A stretch of DNA of 64,000 nt, from NCBI GenBank assembly GCA_025602915.1, contig JAHLJZ010000051.1, positions 1-64,000 of the forward strand, given 5' to 3'. Below the pieces are notes generated by a model. That model was not told where the DNA came from. It ran no database searches and saw only the letters and a list, made by a program, of their open reading frames with translations. How positions within the stretch are numbered: position 1 is the first letter of the stretch; each line of letters starts with the position of its first letter. Source of the DNA: Paraphysoderma sedebokerense (Eukaryota; Blastocladiomycota; Physodermatomycetes; Physodermatales; Physodermataceae). This document shows, one piece after another, positions 10,593-22,861 of this stretch. Made by a program: the position numbers and the translations under genes.

Positions 10593-13500
10593 TTAGAAAA
10601 ACTCTTGCAAAACGTTAATCAACGTTTCTTTGGATACAGGTTTTGCCAAGTAAGCTGACATTCCAGCTTTCAATCCGACTTCCTGATTTTCAACCAACGC
10701 ATCCGCGCTATTTGAATGAGGATAATGCGTTAAAATCAAAGACATAAACCGCGAAACATTATAATCCCTTTAAACACTTGACTTACCTTAATCCAATTAT
10801 AATTGGTTTCCGGCCTTTTCGCTCAGTTTCATAGAAAGATAATATTTCCTTCGTGGCCTCCAACCCATCTTTCAACGGCATCCGGACATCCATAAAAATA
10901 GCATCGTAATGTATCTTTTTACTCAATTCAACTGCTTCAACCCCATTTGCTGCTATATCAATTTTGTACCCAATTCTCTTAAACATTGCTTGCAAAACTT
11001 TTTGATTGACACTGTCAAAAGGAAATTTAGTCAGAGCTGTTATTTCATATATACGGACAAGGAACTCACATGTTGTCTTCTGCCAACATTATCTTTAAAT
11101 GCGGTAAACTAGTAGAGTTATACGGGCTGGAACTTGTCGATATCGTAGAAGCAGTAAGGTCATCCGGAATACTTGAACGGGGAGTTGGTGGCGACTGCCT
11201 CTTAACGGCGTTGAATATTTGATGCAGAGAAGATTGCTTGTAAGGTAGACTGAGAAAGTGAACGTATTGACTAGAGGGTTTGTATTTTATATCAACAGCA
11301 TGCTGAAAGTTTATCAGGATGACGGGTACCGACATCGGCAGCGACTCTAGTTGTTCAACATATACTGAAGTCGTTTCGGGTGAAACAGTAGACAGGTCGA
11401 GAAATATGACATCGTAGTTTGATTTATCTGTTACGTAGGTCGGTAGAGTGTTCAAAGCCAAGTGTTCTGTTGTCACCAATATTTCAAATGATTCTAATTG
11501 AAGTTGTAGAACAGTCTTATGAGTGTGTCGGAATTCCAATGAGGTTCGTTCGGCAAGTATTAAAGCTCTGCTGCAATTTTGCGATTTGATAATTCTAGAA
11601 GCACGGCTCTCCTTTGGCGACCTAAACCTTATGGTAAAATAGAATGTAGATCCAACGCCGACAGTAGATTCTGCATGTAACTTGGACCCCATCAGACCAC
11701 AAAGATCTGATATACGATTTTCGAATTAAACGTTAGAATGTGTCATCAACTGGAATGTCACTCTATAGTATATGTACCTTGCGAAATACTTAAGCCTAAA
11801 CCTGTTCCTCCATGAAGGCGAGAAATCGACATGTTTTCTTGTTCAAACCGATCAAATATATTTTGCAACCGATCAGGAGATATTCCTGATCCCGTATCTA
11901 CCGTCCAAAAAACAATTTATCAATATGGATTCATTAACAAAAGGCACATCGTTGTTCGGGTAAGAAAATATTTTAAAGGATTTAATGGTACTTACCCGTG
12001 ACTGAAAATGTAATGTCGTATACATCCATGACATCTGACGAAGATATTAGTTCCGAATGTGTATACAACACAACGTGACCACGTTCAGTGAACTTTATGG
12101 AGTTAGAAAGTAAATTTGTGAAAATTTGTTGCAGTCGCATTGCTAGTATAGGTTGAGATAAATCTTAGAACACAGGTTTTCACTTAATTCCGAAATTCTT
12201 GATGTTACTCACCGTCACCGACGACCACCCGAGGTAAATAATCATCCATGAAATAACACAACTGCAATGGTTTCCCAATCGTAAATGCTTCTACGCTAAG
12301 TTGAACAGTTTGACATAGATCGAATTCAGAGTGTTCAAGAACTAACTTGTTACTGTCCAATTTTGACAAATCTAGGATATCGTTCTATATGTTGTAATAA
12401 TCAAAAATGCATGAACCAAGAGTCAAAGGTCAATCGACATTGAAATAAACGCTGAAATATGCAACGAAAATTACCAATATATTAAGTAGCAGTTTGCCCG
12501 ATTTTATGATAATTCTGATATAATCATTCTGTTCTGAATTCACTTGAGTATCTGATAGAAGCTATGATAGATGCATGAGATTATAAGATATGAAAAGGTG
12601 CTGTAAGAGCGAATTTTTATTACCTCTGCCGCGCCAATAATCTGTGAGGCCGGTGTGCGGACTGGACACGCAGAAATAAAGAAAGGAATAGTCATGGCTC
12701 AGTATTAAGAAATAAGTGAAGCCTTGACAATTTAATGACAAACCTTCATGACTCATATTGGCCAAGAATGCTGATTTTGATTTTGCGAACTCTTCTGCCT
12801 TTGCTCTTGCTACTTCCAACTCTTTCGTTCGCTCGGCGACTTTGCGATCCAATTCTTGATTCATTCGGGCTAAGTCCTCGAATAAACTGCGCGCAATTTA
12901 GTAAGGTTTGAATAGTGTGAGTGAATATAATATCGAAAATGACTAATGGTGGAATATAATTACCTTGCATTCTCTAACGACACAAGTAATTGCTGAGTCA
13001 GGAGTTCTAAGATGAAGATATCGCTTGATGAAATCACGTCCACGAATTCGTCCTTGGTGCTTTTTGCATAATGTGATGTTAGGGGGTCTGAGAAATTGAG
13101 ATTTGAAAGAAAGGCAATGGAATCAAACCTTTCGGCATACAATAATATCTGTTTTTGGCGAATGATTAACGGAACACATATGATTGATCTCGTAACATTT
13201 CGGTTTTCTTCAGGTTCATTAAATTCTGCGGACTCCAGAACGGTATTCAAGTCCTCTGTGGCGAAATCATCAAAATTTCTCACGACCGCCACATCGTTGG
13301 CTAGTGCATGTTCCAGTACGAGTTTAGATGGCAATGGACAATCGTTTGCATCCAACAAGACATTGACTGACTCGGTTTTGATGTCGGTTGTGAATTTACA
13401 GCAAGGAGTAAAACTTCCAGAACTTTGGTACTTTACAATAAGACCTCCAACAATACCCAACCTCAAGTACACTTCTCTACCGTACTGTTCTAATATAGAT

Positions 13501-14535
13501 ACCGGATCATGTTTCTTGTGCAATTCGTGGGGCACATCTTCGTCCTTACGAATAGAACGATTATTGTAAAGTTTACCGAATCGAAGATACCGGGGCCCAA
13601 GATTAAGAAGAAACATGGAATAGGCGACGGACAAATTCATGGAGAGTCGAAAAAACTGGAAGATCACGGCAAACCAAAATTCCCCACTGCCAAATTTAGA
13701 CTTGACAAGGTTGCCTGACATTGCGCATAAAAGCGAGATTCAAAAATTATTAATCGAAAGACTTGGACAAAAATGCAGAACAGCATATGCAGAAGATGAA
13801 ACGCTGATAGAAAATCCAGTAAATTTACTTACCTTCTACGAATTTACGTTGGATCATTAATACCAGGAGTGGACAAACCAGCAGACATGGTATTAAGGCA
13901 TGATTTATCACGACTCTTTTGAGACTTTTTAAGAACTTTCTGTGTGATCTAGCGTATTCTAGTTTCTCCACGTAATACGACAAGAATAGACCGCTGAACA
14001 GAAATGAATTGACACTAAGCAATACTCCATTGATTGTTGTAATCCAGATAATCTCCTTTAAAAACTTTGTTTTATCGATTCCATTCAAACTTATTGTTCC
14101 GAATCCGAAGGCTATGAGTTGAGAAACTGCACGGAGGAACGCAAAAAGAGCAGGGACGAAAACTCGTAGGCGCCGTTTTGGGTAAAAGAGGATGTACAGG
14201 TACCTCACCAATGCGAATTCACCGAGCGTCCTTTCGCCGAACAAGGTAATGAAATGAGGAATTGTATACTCCCAAAGCTTGAATTCCAAATTATCCGTTT
14301 TAAGGAGTAATCTCGTTTCTTGGCGGATGGTGATAAATGTGTTGACGGCAGCGATGAAGAGAATGATAACGGCAATCCAGAAAGTTAATGTCCACCTTTT
14401 AAGTTTCGGAGTTCTGACATAAACCATCCAAAGATATATGAGGTAGAGAATTGTTGAGAGGACAAGTACGGCAAAGGACAACAACCAGACCATCAATCCT
14501 TCCCGGTCATGAGATACTATGTTCTCGTCCGACAT
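10593..14535 (-). CDS. Hybrid histidine kinase 1: multi-TM sensor, GAF-like, HisKA, HATPase, pseudo-receiver, receiver
   Basis: Twelve exons (14535-13833, 13714-13129, 13059-12964, 12886-12744, 12661-12624, 12561-12475, 12384-12213, 12142-11996, 11897-11778, 11706-11070, 11011-10787, 10707-10593) give 1022 residues. Residues 1-240 carry about six to seven hydrophobic segments. Next come a GAF-like domain ([20 protein letters not shown]) and a coiled linker. The H-box NMSHEVRTP has His508, and it is followed by the N box ([10 protein letters not shown]) and G boxes ([17 protein letters not shown]). A degenerate receiver-like region with VIFLDLS comes before the true C-terminal receiver (LAEDNIVNQKV, FMDVRMP, Asp951, Lys in LAKPVS). 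Such kinases autophosphorylate on His and pass phosphate to Asp, usually feeding a Ypd1-type phosphotransfer protein. It is the tandem paralogue of the next gene. The 69-nt intron at 13128-13060 is in frame and easily missed. Confidence 0.93.
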
Positions 14536-15540
14536 TTAATCGGAACACAACTATATAAAAAGATTTGTGTCGGTGATAATGCCGACGGCAGGGCGAATGA
14601 TGTGGATCTTTATGATACTGACAGCTGTAGAGTATTGAAAGAAATCTTCGTAACCAGATTTTGGTCGTCAAATTTACAAATTGAAATAAACTCGGATTTC
14701 CTCCCTGGGTCCTGCAAAGAACTTTTCGCAACAAAAATGTCAAGTTTAATTTACTGCATATTGAAACGTCATGCTAAGGCGGGATCGGGCATGTCGATTC
14801 TGGTTGCTCGCGATGAATTTTCGACATTGAAACAATGGACGCCGCCAATATTAATTGTCCAAAGTTTCCGATCGTACAATGCCAAAGTCCCTGAGCAGTG
14901 GCGCTCAGCGTTGCTCGTTTTGCGGGTATTCGATTCCTGTGATCAAGCTATTGTGCTTTGTTTGATTGAATGATGTCAGAATGTTAATAAGATGGTATGC
15001 CGCAGGACCGAACAATAGTCAAGGGCATCCGCTATTATTACCTGAGATTAAAGTAAACGCGGAATCCACCCATCCCTCGGCCCATTCTGCATAAAATAAT
15101 TCTCCCCTCGTCGCTAGCAAGTGCCAGCAAGGGGTAGCAACAGTATTCGCCATGACACACAAATAAGCAATTGTCCCTGTTCGATCGGTGGCTACCACAA
15201 TCTGCATCTTTTTTTGACACCTAAAAGCGCAGCAAGATTAAAAGGAACTGTATCAAAACTAGGAAGAACTTGACGAATATTTATCGAGGCCCGATACAGC
15301 GATCAAAAGATATCACAATTTGACGTTAATTACTTAGTTTTCATTAGTACCGTTGAAATCCGTTTATGTAAATCCAATTTATGCACAACCTTATCCGGTC
15401 AACGCTACAACTGGATTAACTAGAGAAGGAGTCATCAACGTATTTATTACAGATGTCGTACTAGAACACACAGAGTTATAGTAGGAATAAATTAACAATT
15501 GGAATTTTACTACTTGACCGTAGCTAAAACCCCACTATCA
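14536..15540. other. Intergenic region between the two histidine kinase genes
   Basis: One kilobase containing the promoter of kinase 1 and the 3' UTR of kinase 2. A plus-strand frame (14509-14973) overlaps the start of kinase 1 and has no family resemblance. Two overlapping minus frames near 15019-15220 are short. I call nothing here. Confidence 0.5.
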
Positions 15541-18500
15541 TTAAGAAGGACTATCAAAGATTTCTCTTAAAATGTTGATTATTGTTTCTTTGGATACAGG
15601 TTTTGACAAATATGCTGACATTCCTGCGCTTAATCCGACTTCTTGATTCTCGACCAATGCGTCGGCACTGCGATGTGAAAACATCTGGTGAAAATATATT
15701 CAAAAACAGTCTCTGAAAGAACAACTGTACCTTAGCCCAATGATTCTCGGTTTCCGGCTTCTGTGTTCAGCATCGTAACGAGCCAAAATTTCCGTCGTAG
15801 CTTCTAATCCGTCTTTCAACGGCATTCGGACATCCATAAAAATAGCATCATAATCAACCTTTTTGCTCATTTCTGCAGCTTCTACTCCATTTGCTGCAAT
15901 GTCTATTTTGTATCCAATTCTCTTGAACATTGCTTGCAAAACCTTTTGGTTGACACTATAGAATCAAGAGTTGTAAGTCGGTATTGGTATTGAAGCATTA
16001 ACAGAATATTAGGCACACACATGTTATCTTCCGCCAGCAAGATTTTCAGATTTGCAACTGGAGTTGCCGAGGGAGATGAGGAAGAAGAAGAGGAGGAAGA
16101 AGAAGTACTTAGATTGGTAGCAGTCGATGTCGGGCTGTCCGAACTGCGCGATGGTGATTTTGGATTGGGTAAAGGATGCCGCAGAATCTCGTCGACCACT
16201 TGGATTAGCGAGGACTGTTTATATGGTAGGCAAAGGTACCTAATACATTGATCGGGTGATTTTTCTTGGACAGGATTGAAATCGAAAGCATTTTGAAGAT
16301 GTATAATGACAACAGGAACGGAAGATCCTTGAGATTTTAACTGCTGGACGTATGCGATGGATTCTTCAGATGAAGAAGTTGATAGATCGAGAAATATAAC
16401 ATCGCAATTAAATGCTGATGTCGAGTATTTGAGCAAAACATCAGGAGATAAATGCTCTGTATTGACCGATGTATCAAATGATTCTAGTTGAAGCTGTAAA
16501 ACAGTCTTATGGGTGTTTTGAAATTCTAATGTTGTTTGGTCGCTTAGGATTAACGCTTTCGCCGGAGACAACGGTTTATCAATATCCGAGTCGATTTTCC
16601 TTTTTGGAGAATCAAAGCGTATGGTAAAGTAAAATGTCGATCCAACACCCACTGTAGATTCAGCATGTAATCTAGATCCCATGAGTCCGCAAAGGTCTGA
16701 TTTAGACGATTGGCGTCGGTCAGTATGTTCTTTAACAATAACTTTGCGGAGTTGAGTATAGGCGTACCTTGTGAAATACTTAATCCTAGGCCTGTTCCAC
16801 CGTGAAGCCGAGAAATAGACATGTTTTCCTGCTCAAATCGATCAAAAATATTTTGTAATCGGTCTGGAGATATTCCTGATCCCGTATCTACCGTTGAGAC
16901 ACACATGAATAATCAGATGTAAGGAATGGCTGACAAATCTGATAATTGCATCACAATAAAGAGACTGACCAGTAACTGAAAATGTAACTTCGTATACATC
17001 TTTGTCGACTGACGTTGAAATTTGTTCACTATGTGTGTACAAGACAATATGACCTCGCTCCGTAAACTTGATTGAGTTAGAAAGTAAATTCGTGAAAATT
17101 TGCTGCAGTCGCATAGCTTCATATAAAAAAAGTAGATTTAGTTCGAAATACATTGGTAGATTGCAATGAAGTTCCGAAACAAACCGTCACCGACAACCAA
17201 ACGTGGTAGGTTTTCATCCATAAGATAGCACAACTGTAACGGTTTACCGATCGTGAAAGCTTCGACGCTAACTTGGACCGTCTGATGTAAATCAAATTCC
17301 GTTGATTCAAGTACTAACTTGTTACTATCCAATTTAGATAAATCAAGGATATCGTTCTGTTTGTATGGTTAATCCAGAAAACGCAAGGTTAAATTTTTTG
17401 TAACGAAGGTGGACGGAGACGAAATGTTCTTTACCAGTAAATTTAGCAGTAATTTTCCTGACTTGATGATGATTTGTATGTAATCACTTTGTTCTGAATT
17501 TACTTTTGTATCGGATAATAGCTACAAAAAATATGTCAGACAACCACGCTCATTCAGATAAACTGGTCAAACTATGGACATACCTCAGCGGCGCCAATAA
17601 TCTGTGATGCAGGGGTGCGAACTTTTTATTGCGCATTTTTATTGCGATTTAGGGAAACAAGAATAAACAATGTCAATCAATGAATCGTTAAAATGATGTA
17701 AATGGAGATAGGGATATGAACCTTCGTGGCTCATATTAGCCAAGAATGCTGATTTGGACTTTGCGTACTCTTCCGCTTTTGCTCGTGCTATTTCCAATTC
17801 TTTTGTACGGGCAGCGACCTTGCGATCCAACTCCTGATTCATTCGGGCTAGATCTTCGAATAATCTGTAGATACGGTTTTAGGAATACGAAGGCTTGAAA
17901 GAATGATTGGCGAGGCATGACAAAACCAGCAGTTGAGTACTAATACAGACCTTGCATTCTCCAATGATACAATCAATTGTTGTGTGAGGAGTTCCAAAAT
18001 GAAAATATCGCTAGAAGAAATCACATCGACGAATTCATCCTTTGTACTTGATGTGATAAATCATAATAGTTCGGGATGTTAATTTCAAGTTTCAATCCGG
18101 AAAGAAAATCGCTAACAAACCTCTCCGCGTACAGCAAAATATTTTTTTGACGAATAACCAAGGGAACACATATAATTGATCGGGCCATTTTTCGTTTATA
18201 CTCAATTCGGACGTACTCCGTCGATTCGGTAACTGTGCTTAATTCTTCTGTTTCATAATCGTCACAACTTCTAACAACGGCCACGTCATTGGCAAGGGCG
18301 TGTTCAAGTATGAGTTTAGAGGGCAATCGACAATCTCTGGCATCCAGCATAACATCGACCAACTCTGTTTTCGTATCAGTAGTGAACTTGCAGCAAGGAG
18401 TGAAAGTGCCCGCGCAGTCGTATTGTACAATGTAGCCGCCCACAATTCCCAATCTGAGGTACACTTCTTTACCGTATGTTTCCAGGATAGATACTGGATC

Positions 18501-19530
18501 TTGTTTTTTGTGCAATTCATGTGGGACGTCTTCCTCCTTCCTTATTGAGCGGTTGTTATACAGTTTACCGAATCTGAGATATCGAGGGCCGAGGTTGAGA
18601 AGAAACATGGAGTAGGCGATGGACAAATTCATTGACAGTCGAAAAAATTGATAGATGATGGCAAATGCAAATTCACCGCTGCCGAACTTGGACTTGACAA
18701 GATTACCTGATGGAATGGTAAAGGTTTAGGTAAATAAAATTTTAATTTAAAAACATATTGAAAGACGAAGCCGTGATTTTGAAAATGCTAAGTTAAAAGC
18801 GAACCAACGTCTCAAATCCGTAACTCTTACCTTCGACATATTTACGTTGAATAATAAGTACCAACATCGGACAGACCAGTAAGCAGGGCATCAATGCATG
18901 ATTTATAATGATTCGTTTAAGACTTTTCAAGAATTTTTGATGTGATCTGGCATACTTTAATTTCTCGACGTAGTACGACAGAAAAAAGGCACTGAAGAGA
19001 AACGAATTGACGCTAACTAATATTCCATTGATGGACGCAATCCATATAATTTCTGTCAAAAATTTGGTCTTATCTAACCCGCTAAAGCTGACGACCCCGA
19101 AACCGAAAGCTATGAGTTGAGCAACCGCACGGAGAAAGGCAAAGAAGGCCGGGACAAATACTCGAAGTCGTCGTTTGGGGTAAAAGAGGATGTACAGATA
19201 TCTCACCAAAGCGAATTCGCCGAGCGTCCTTTCAACGAACAAGGTAATGAAATGAGGAATCGTATACTCCCAGAGTTTAAATTTCAAACTAAGAGTTTTC
19301 AGCAACAAGTGAGTTTCATGACGAATAGTGATAAATGTGTTGAGGGCAGCGAAGAAGAGAAGGATAGCAGAGATCCAGAATGTGAACGTCCACCGCTTAA
19401 ACTTTGGCGTTTTCATGTAGACAATCCAAAGGAATATAAGATACAGCATAGTAGAAATTACAAGGACAGCGAAGGAGGTCGTCCAGACTACAAGTCCTTC
19501 ACGCTGATGAGAGACCATATCCTCGTCCAT
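15541..19530 (-). CDS. Hybrid histidine kinase 2: tandem paralogue of kinase 1
   Basis: Twelve exons (19530-18831, 18706-18121, 18046-17951, 17864-17722, 17621-17584, 17521-17435, 17356-17185, 17116-16970, 16887-16768, 16696-16021, 15955-15731, 15667-15541) give 1038 residues. Nine of the twelve exons have exactly the same length as in kinase 1, and all intron phases agree. The domain order is identical: multi-TM sensor, GAF-like domain, H-box with His507, N/G boxes, degenerate receiver-like region, and final receiver with Asp963 (FMDVRMP). The exon carrying the region between ATPase and receiver is 39 nt longer, mostly a Ser run. The end is also longer, finishing REIFDSPS. The two proteins are close in the kinase and TM parts and diverge most in the spacer, suggesting a tandem duplication followed by separate tuning. 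Confidence 0.93.
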
Positions 19531-20446
19531 ACTGGGGATGAAGTTCGTTTGAAAAATGGGACGTTTGAAAGCCTAAACGAAATGATCTTGAAGAAAAAGC
19601 CCTTGGTTTGAGCTATATAAAATGCTTATCGTCAATAAAGTCAAGGAATGTTCTTTGTCGTTTGATTTGATTTTGCCGATGTTGACAAGTCCTGCTTGGT
19701 TATATTAAACAAGATCTCTATTGGGGTAAAAAATTCCAAGAAGAGATCGACATGGAGATCTGCCATAGTTACATTAATATAACTAAAAGAATGGATGTCT
19801 GCAATCCATATTGTTCAATGTCAATTTTAATATTGCGAAAAAAGGGGGCGCTTGGAACGGGCGTTTTGAGAGAGTGCCAAAGTTCGCACGACCGTGACAT
19901 TGTCCCATTGTCAATCTGCCTCGCTTGATAATATGTGTATCACTTGAGTACATGATGCGAAAATCTTTAGGTGGGTGAAATGATGAATGACGTCTTCGGT
20001 TAACATAGGCCCTTTTGGCACACATCGTTTGCTGAGAATTCAATTCTAACACCGGCCGTCCAAATTTTTGCGCCCACTCATCCGATCTCAATAGAGGCAA
20101 AATGATGTCTGGAGTAACGAAATGTGGAAATAAGTTGGTACACAGTTTTCACATTGAAATCCGTGGTGCTCAAAGTATAAAATCAAAGCTGCGAACCATG
20201 TCATTACATATTCAATGTTCGCAAATTACAACGGCCAACAATCTTACTCCGCGATACAGACTCTTCCTTATCGCTAACGAATTCTACTTGCTTCTAAAGT
20301 TGGTGAAATGGTACCTAATGTGAGTAGTCATAGCAGTTCAAACGTTTGCGATTACGGCCACACCCGTCCATCTATATATTTCTGGGGGTTATGAACGATT
20401 TTACGTTACAATAATACAAGATTTTCAGTTTTAAACAACTAGTTCC
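19531..20446. other. Intergenic region between kinase 2 and the LRR array
   Basis: This 0.9 kb must hold the promoter of kinase 2. A 105-codon minus frame (19783-20100) and a 73-codon plus frame (20102-20323) are open, abut each other, and match nothing I recognise. They are too weak to call as genes. Confidence 0.45.
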
Positions 20447-21790
20447 TTATATCTCTCTTTCCACCACATGATTCCATTTATACTCAGATGTATTGGACGT
20501 TGTACATCCGGACGGTAATTCTGGCCATCGATTCGGCGGATCAGTAATTTTTCGAAGTGATTTTGGTAGCGGTGGAAGATTAGTAATTTGATTGCCAAAA
20601 AAGTAAAGTTGTTGCAATTTGTCTGGTAAGGCAGGCAACTCTGTGAGAGGATTAAAATCGCAATCCAGAATTCGTAAAGTATTTGGAAGCGACGGTAGAA
20701 ACATCAGCTCATTCAAGCCACACGAGAGAATGGTCAAGGATGGGGGAAGCATTGGAAGACACCGAATGTTGTTTCGGTTGCATTTCAGTTCTTCAAGAGA
20801 CGAAGGAAGACACGGTATAGATGATATGTCATTATGGGAGCAATCGAGATGCAACAAACCTGGCGGGAGCGGGATTGGGATCACTTTGAGTCCATTTCGA
20901 GAGCAAATGAATACTTTCAATGACAATGGCAGAATGCCCGATTCCGAAAAGACGTCAGACAAATAGTTGCCCTTGCAAGAGAACCAACTTAATGACAACG
21001 GTAAAGAGGAAATTGATTTTAAAAAGTTATCATCACAGTTCAGCTTTTCCAGATTTGGAGGGAGGCAGGCGATTGACGATAATGAATTGTGGGAACAATC
21101 AAGAAAAAGCAATCCTGGAGGTAGGGACTCTGGTAAACTCTCTATTTGATTGTTTGAACAGTCCAGATGTCGCAGAGATCGAGGCAAATTGGAAACATTT
21201 AACAATCCATTGAATGATATGTCAAGATACGAAAGTGAATCGTGTAGTCGAGGCAATGAATTCAATTGAAAAGACGACCAAGTCAGGGAATGTTGGTAGG
21301 TGGACAGTGACAGTGGGTTCTGAACCTCACAACCATAGAGTACCAAATGTTGTAAGGTAGAGGGCAAAACTTCTGGTAGTATAATCATTTCAACATGTTC
21401 AACAACAAACTTATCCAGCCGTTCTAATAAATCACACGAAGCGACCACTTTATCAAACTTGTCAGAGTACTGTCCGAGTATCGTTACTGACTGCAGATTA
21501 GGCAGACTTTCCCAAAAGATTTCTCTCGTCGTATCGAAACTTTTTTCTTCATGAATGCTTACTTTTAGATTGATAACATGTTTCAGAATGCCACTTTCAC
21601 AAAGCGAATTCAAATCGCTTGTCTTCACAATTGCTGTAGTAAATATCAACTTTTGTGTCCTATCCCTGAAAAATGACTGAGTGGTCGATAAATTCTTGAT
21701 ATCTGAAATCGACAAATATTCAACTATGTAGTCTAAAATATCGGTGTAGCCAAAAAATGTATTCCAATCTGTCAAAATTCTGTCGCCCAT
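20447..21790 (-). CDS. F-box-like / LPxLP-type leucine-rich repeat protein, LRR1
   Basis: Single-exon gene of 447 residues, the most diverged intact member of the array. Residues about 14-45 (TDILDYIVEYLSISDIKNLS, then TQSFF) resemble a fungal F-box. A middle segment follows (CDLLERLDKFVVEHVEMIIL, then LPSTLQHLVLYGCEVQNP). From about residue 195 there are some eleven or twelve leucine-rich repeats of about 20 residues with the pattern LPxLPxSLxxLxCxxNxLxx, for example LPPGLLHLDCSHNDISSIPC. The 20-residue spacing and LPxLP signature are those of bacterial IpaH/YopM-class LRRs rather than the 24-residue eukaryotic type. No signal peptide or TM is seen, so it is likely cytosolic. A role as a ubiquitin-ligase adaptor with a variable recognition surface is inference. 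It is intronless, unlike its neighbours. Confidence 0.87.
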   Translation of the reverse strand: MGDRILTDWNTFFGYTDILDYIVEYLSISDIKNLSTTQSFFRDRTQKLIFTTAIVKTSDLNSLCESGILKHVINLKVSIHEEKSFDTTREIFWESLPNLQSVTILGQYSDKFDKVVASCDLLERLDKFVVEHVEMIILPEVLPSTLQHLVLYGCEVQNPLSLSTYQHSLTWSSFQLNSLPRLHDSLSYLDISFNGLLNVSNLPRSLRHLDCSNNQIESLPESLPPGLLFLDCSHNSLSSIACLPPNLEKLNCDDNFLKSISSLPLSLSWFSCKGNYLSDVFSESGILPLSLKVFICSRNGLKVIPIPLPPGLLHLDCSHNDISSIPCLPSSLEELKCNRNNIRCLPMLPPSLTILSCGLNELMFLPSLPNTLRILDCDFNPLTELPALPDKLQQLYFFGNQITNLPPLPKSLRKITDPPNRWPELPSGCTTSNTSEYKWNHVVEREI

Positions 21791-22861
21791 TATAAGTAGC
21801 GAGGTGCGTAATAAAACTTGATGATGATGTCGTAATAGTGAATATAGCGTTGACTTATTTCAAGTTTATTTTGCACTCGATGCATGCTATGAAGTGGTAT
21901 GCAGTACGCGGGTAATAGCAGCAAAATCGTGTGCTATTGTGTGTTGACTTCAGTTGGGTTTACTAGAATCAATAATGCGCACTCGTGCACTACAATATAA
22001 GGGCTACAGGCCGACGACAAATTCTTAATATCTCCATTTGGTAAATATTCGTATAAAGTGTAGAGAGCATCGTCGTAAACCGAAATCCATTTTGACAAGC
22101 CGAGTCAGACATTTTGACACCGAAAAACCTGGATTAACGAATGAATGGATTAACGAATGAATTATCTCTTTCCCAAACGTTAGTATCAGAAGAGTGCATA
22201 TGGTCTTACAGTTTTCTGCAGCGAAAGACCATCGGTATTAATTCTACCAAATCGTGTTGACTTGTTGTCACGCAATCTGATCGCGATGCAACATTTTGAA
22301 GGATAATTACGATTTTGCGTCCTATCAGTAACGTAATCCCATAGTGTGAGTGCCTCTAGTTCAAAGTTAAGATGGTTAATGACAAGGAACTCAGTAGGGT
22401 GCGATTGAATCAAGGTACAGTCACTTTCCAGCTTTGCCGATGACCAAGATGAGCTGAAATATCAAGAGTTAATTGCCCATACAGCCTGGACTTGATAATC
22501 CCTTAGATTCAACAAAAATGAAAACACTTGGTTGCGGTTGTTTCCACTGTGATTGTATACCTCCAGGAATGCCGCTGACTGGAAGCCCCAAAGTCAAATA
22601 ACTTTATTTTATTCATGTCCAATGTTGCTTTTTGTAAATTTTATATACGCACTAAAACTAAATTCCAAACGGGAGTAGTATTTTGGGCAAACATGTCATA
22701 TCATTAAGGTCACTTGAACATATAATGTCGTCACTTCAATGAGACATGAAAGTCACCATCGCATATTGATTCCCACAGGCCATAGTCTTTTTCCGTATTT
22801 CGATTTATTGCATCCAGAGGGCAAATCAGCCCAATCATTTATGGAATAAGACGAGAGCTCT
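21791..22861. other. Intergenic region with an LRR-gene relic
   Basis: About 1.07 kb between LRR1 and LRR2, containing LRR1's promoter. Apart from a short decayed F-box-like piece (listed separately) and a 75-codon minus frame at 22186-22413 of unknown meaning, I see no gene. Confidence 0.5.
22003..22096 (-). pseudogene. Relic of an LRR-family N-terminus (F-box-like piece only)
   Basis: Read on the minus strand this stretch gives SKW, then DDALYTLYEYLPNGDIKNLS. It aligns with the conserved start of the intact genes (SKCIFDYPDILDTLFQYL, then DLKNL). The match stops on both sides and no start codon or downstream repeats follow. It is best read as the remnant of a lost family member. The resemblance is short, so confidence is moderate. 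Confidence 0.6.

Noticed and set aside
13060-13128. A 23-residue insertion in the GAF-like domain of kinase 1
   Set aside because: It is a 69-nt intron that happens to stay open. The paralogue has an intron at the same place, and removing both gives matching domains.
14509-14973. 154-codon plus-strand frame between the kinase genes
   Set aside because: It overlaps the start of kinase 1 on the opposite strand, has no recognisable domain and no matching frame beside the paralogue.
19117-19611. 164-codon plus-strand frame
   Set aside because: It is antisense to the conserved membrane part of kinase 2. Its residues reflect the reverse reading of TM codons.
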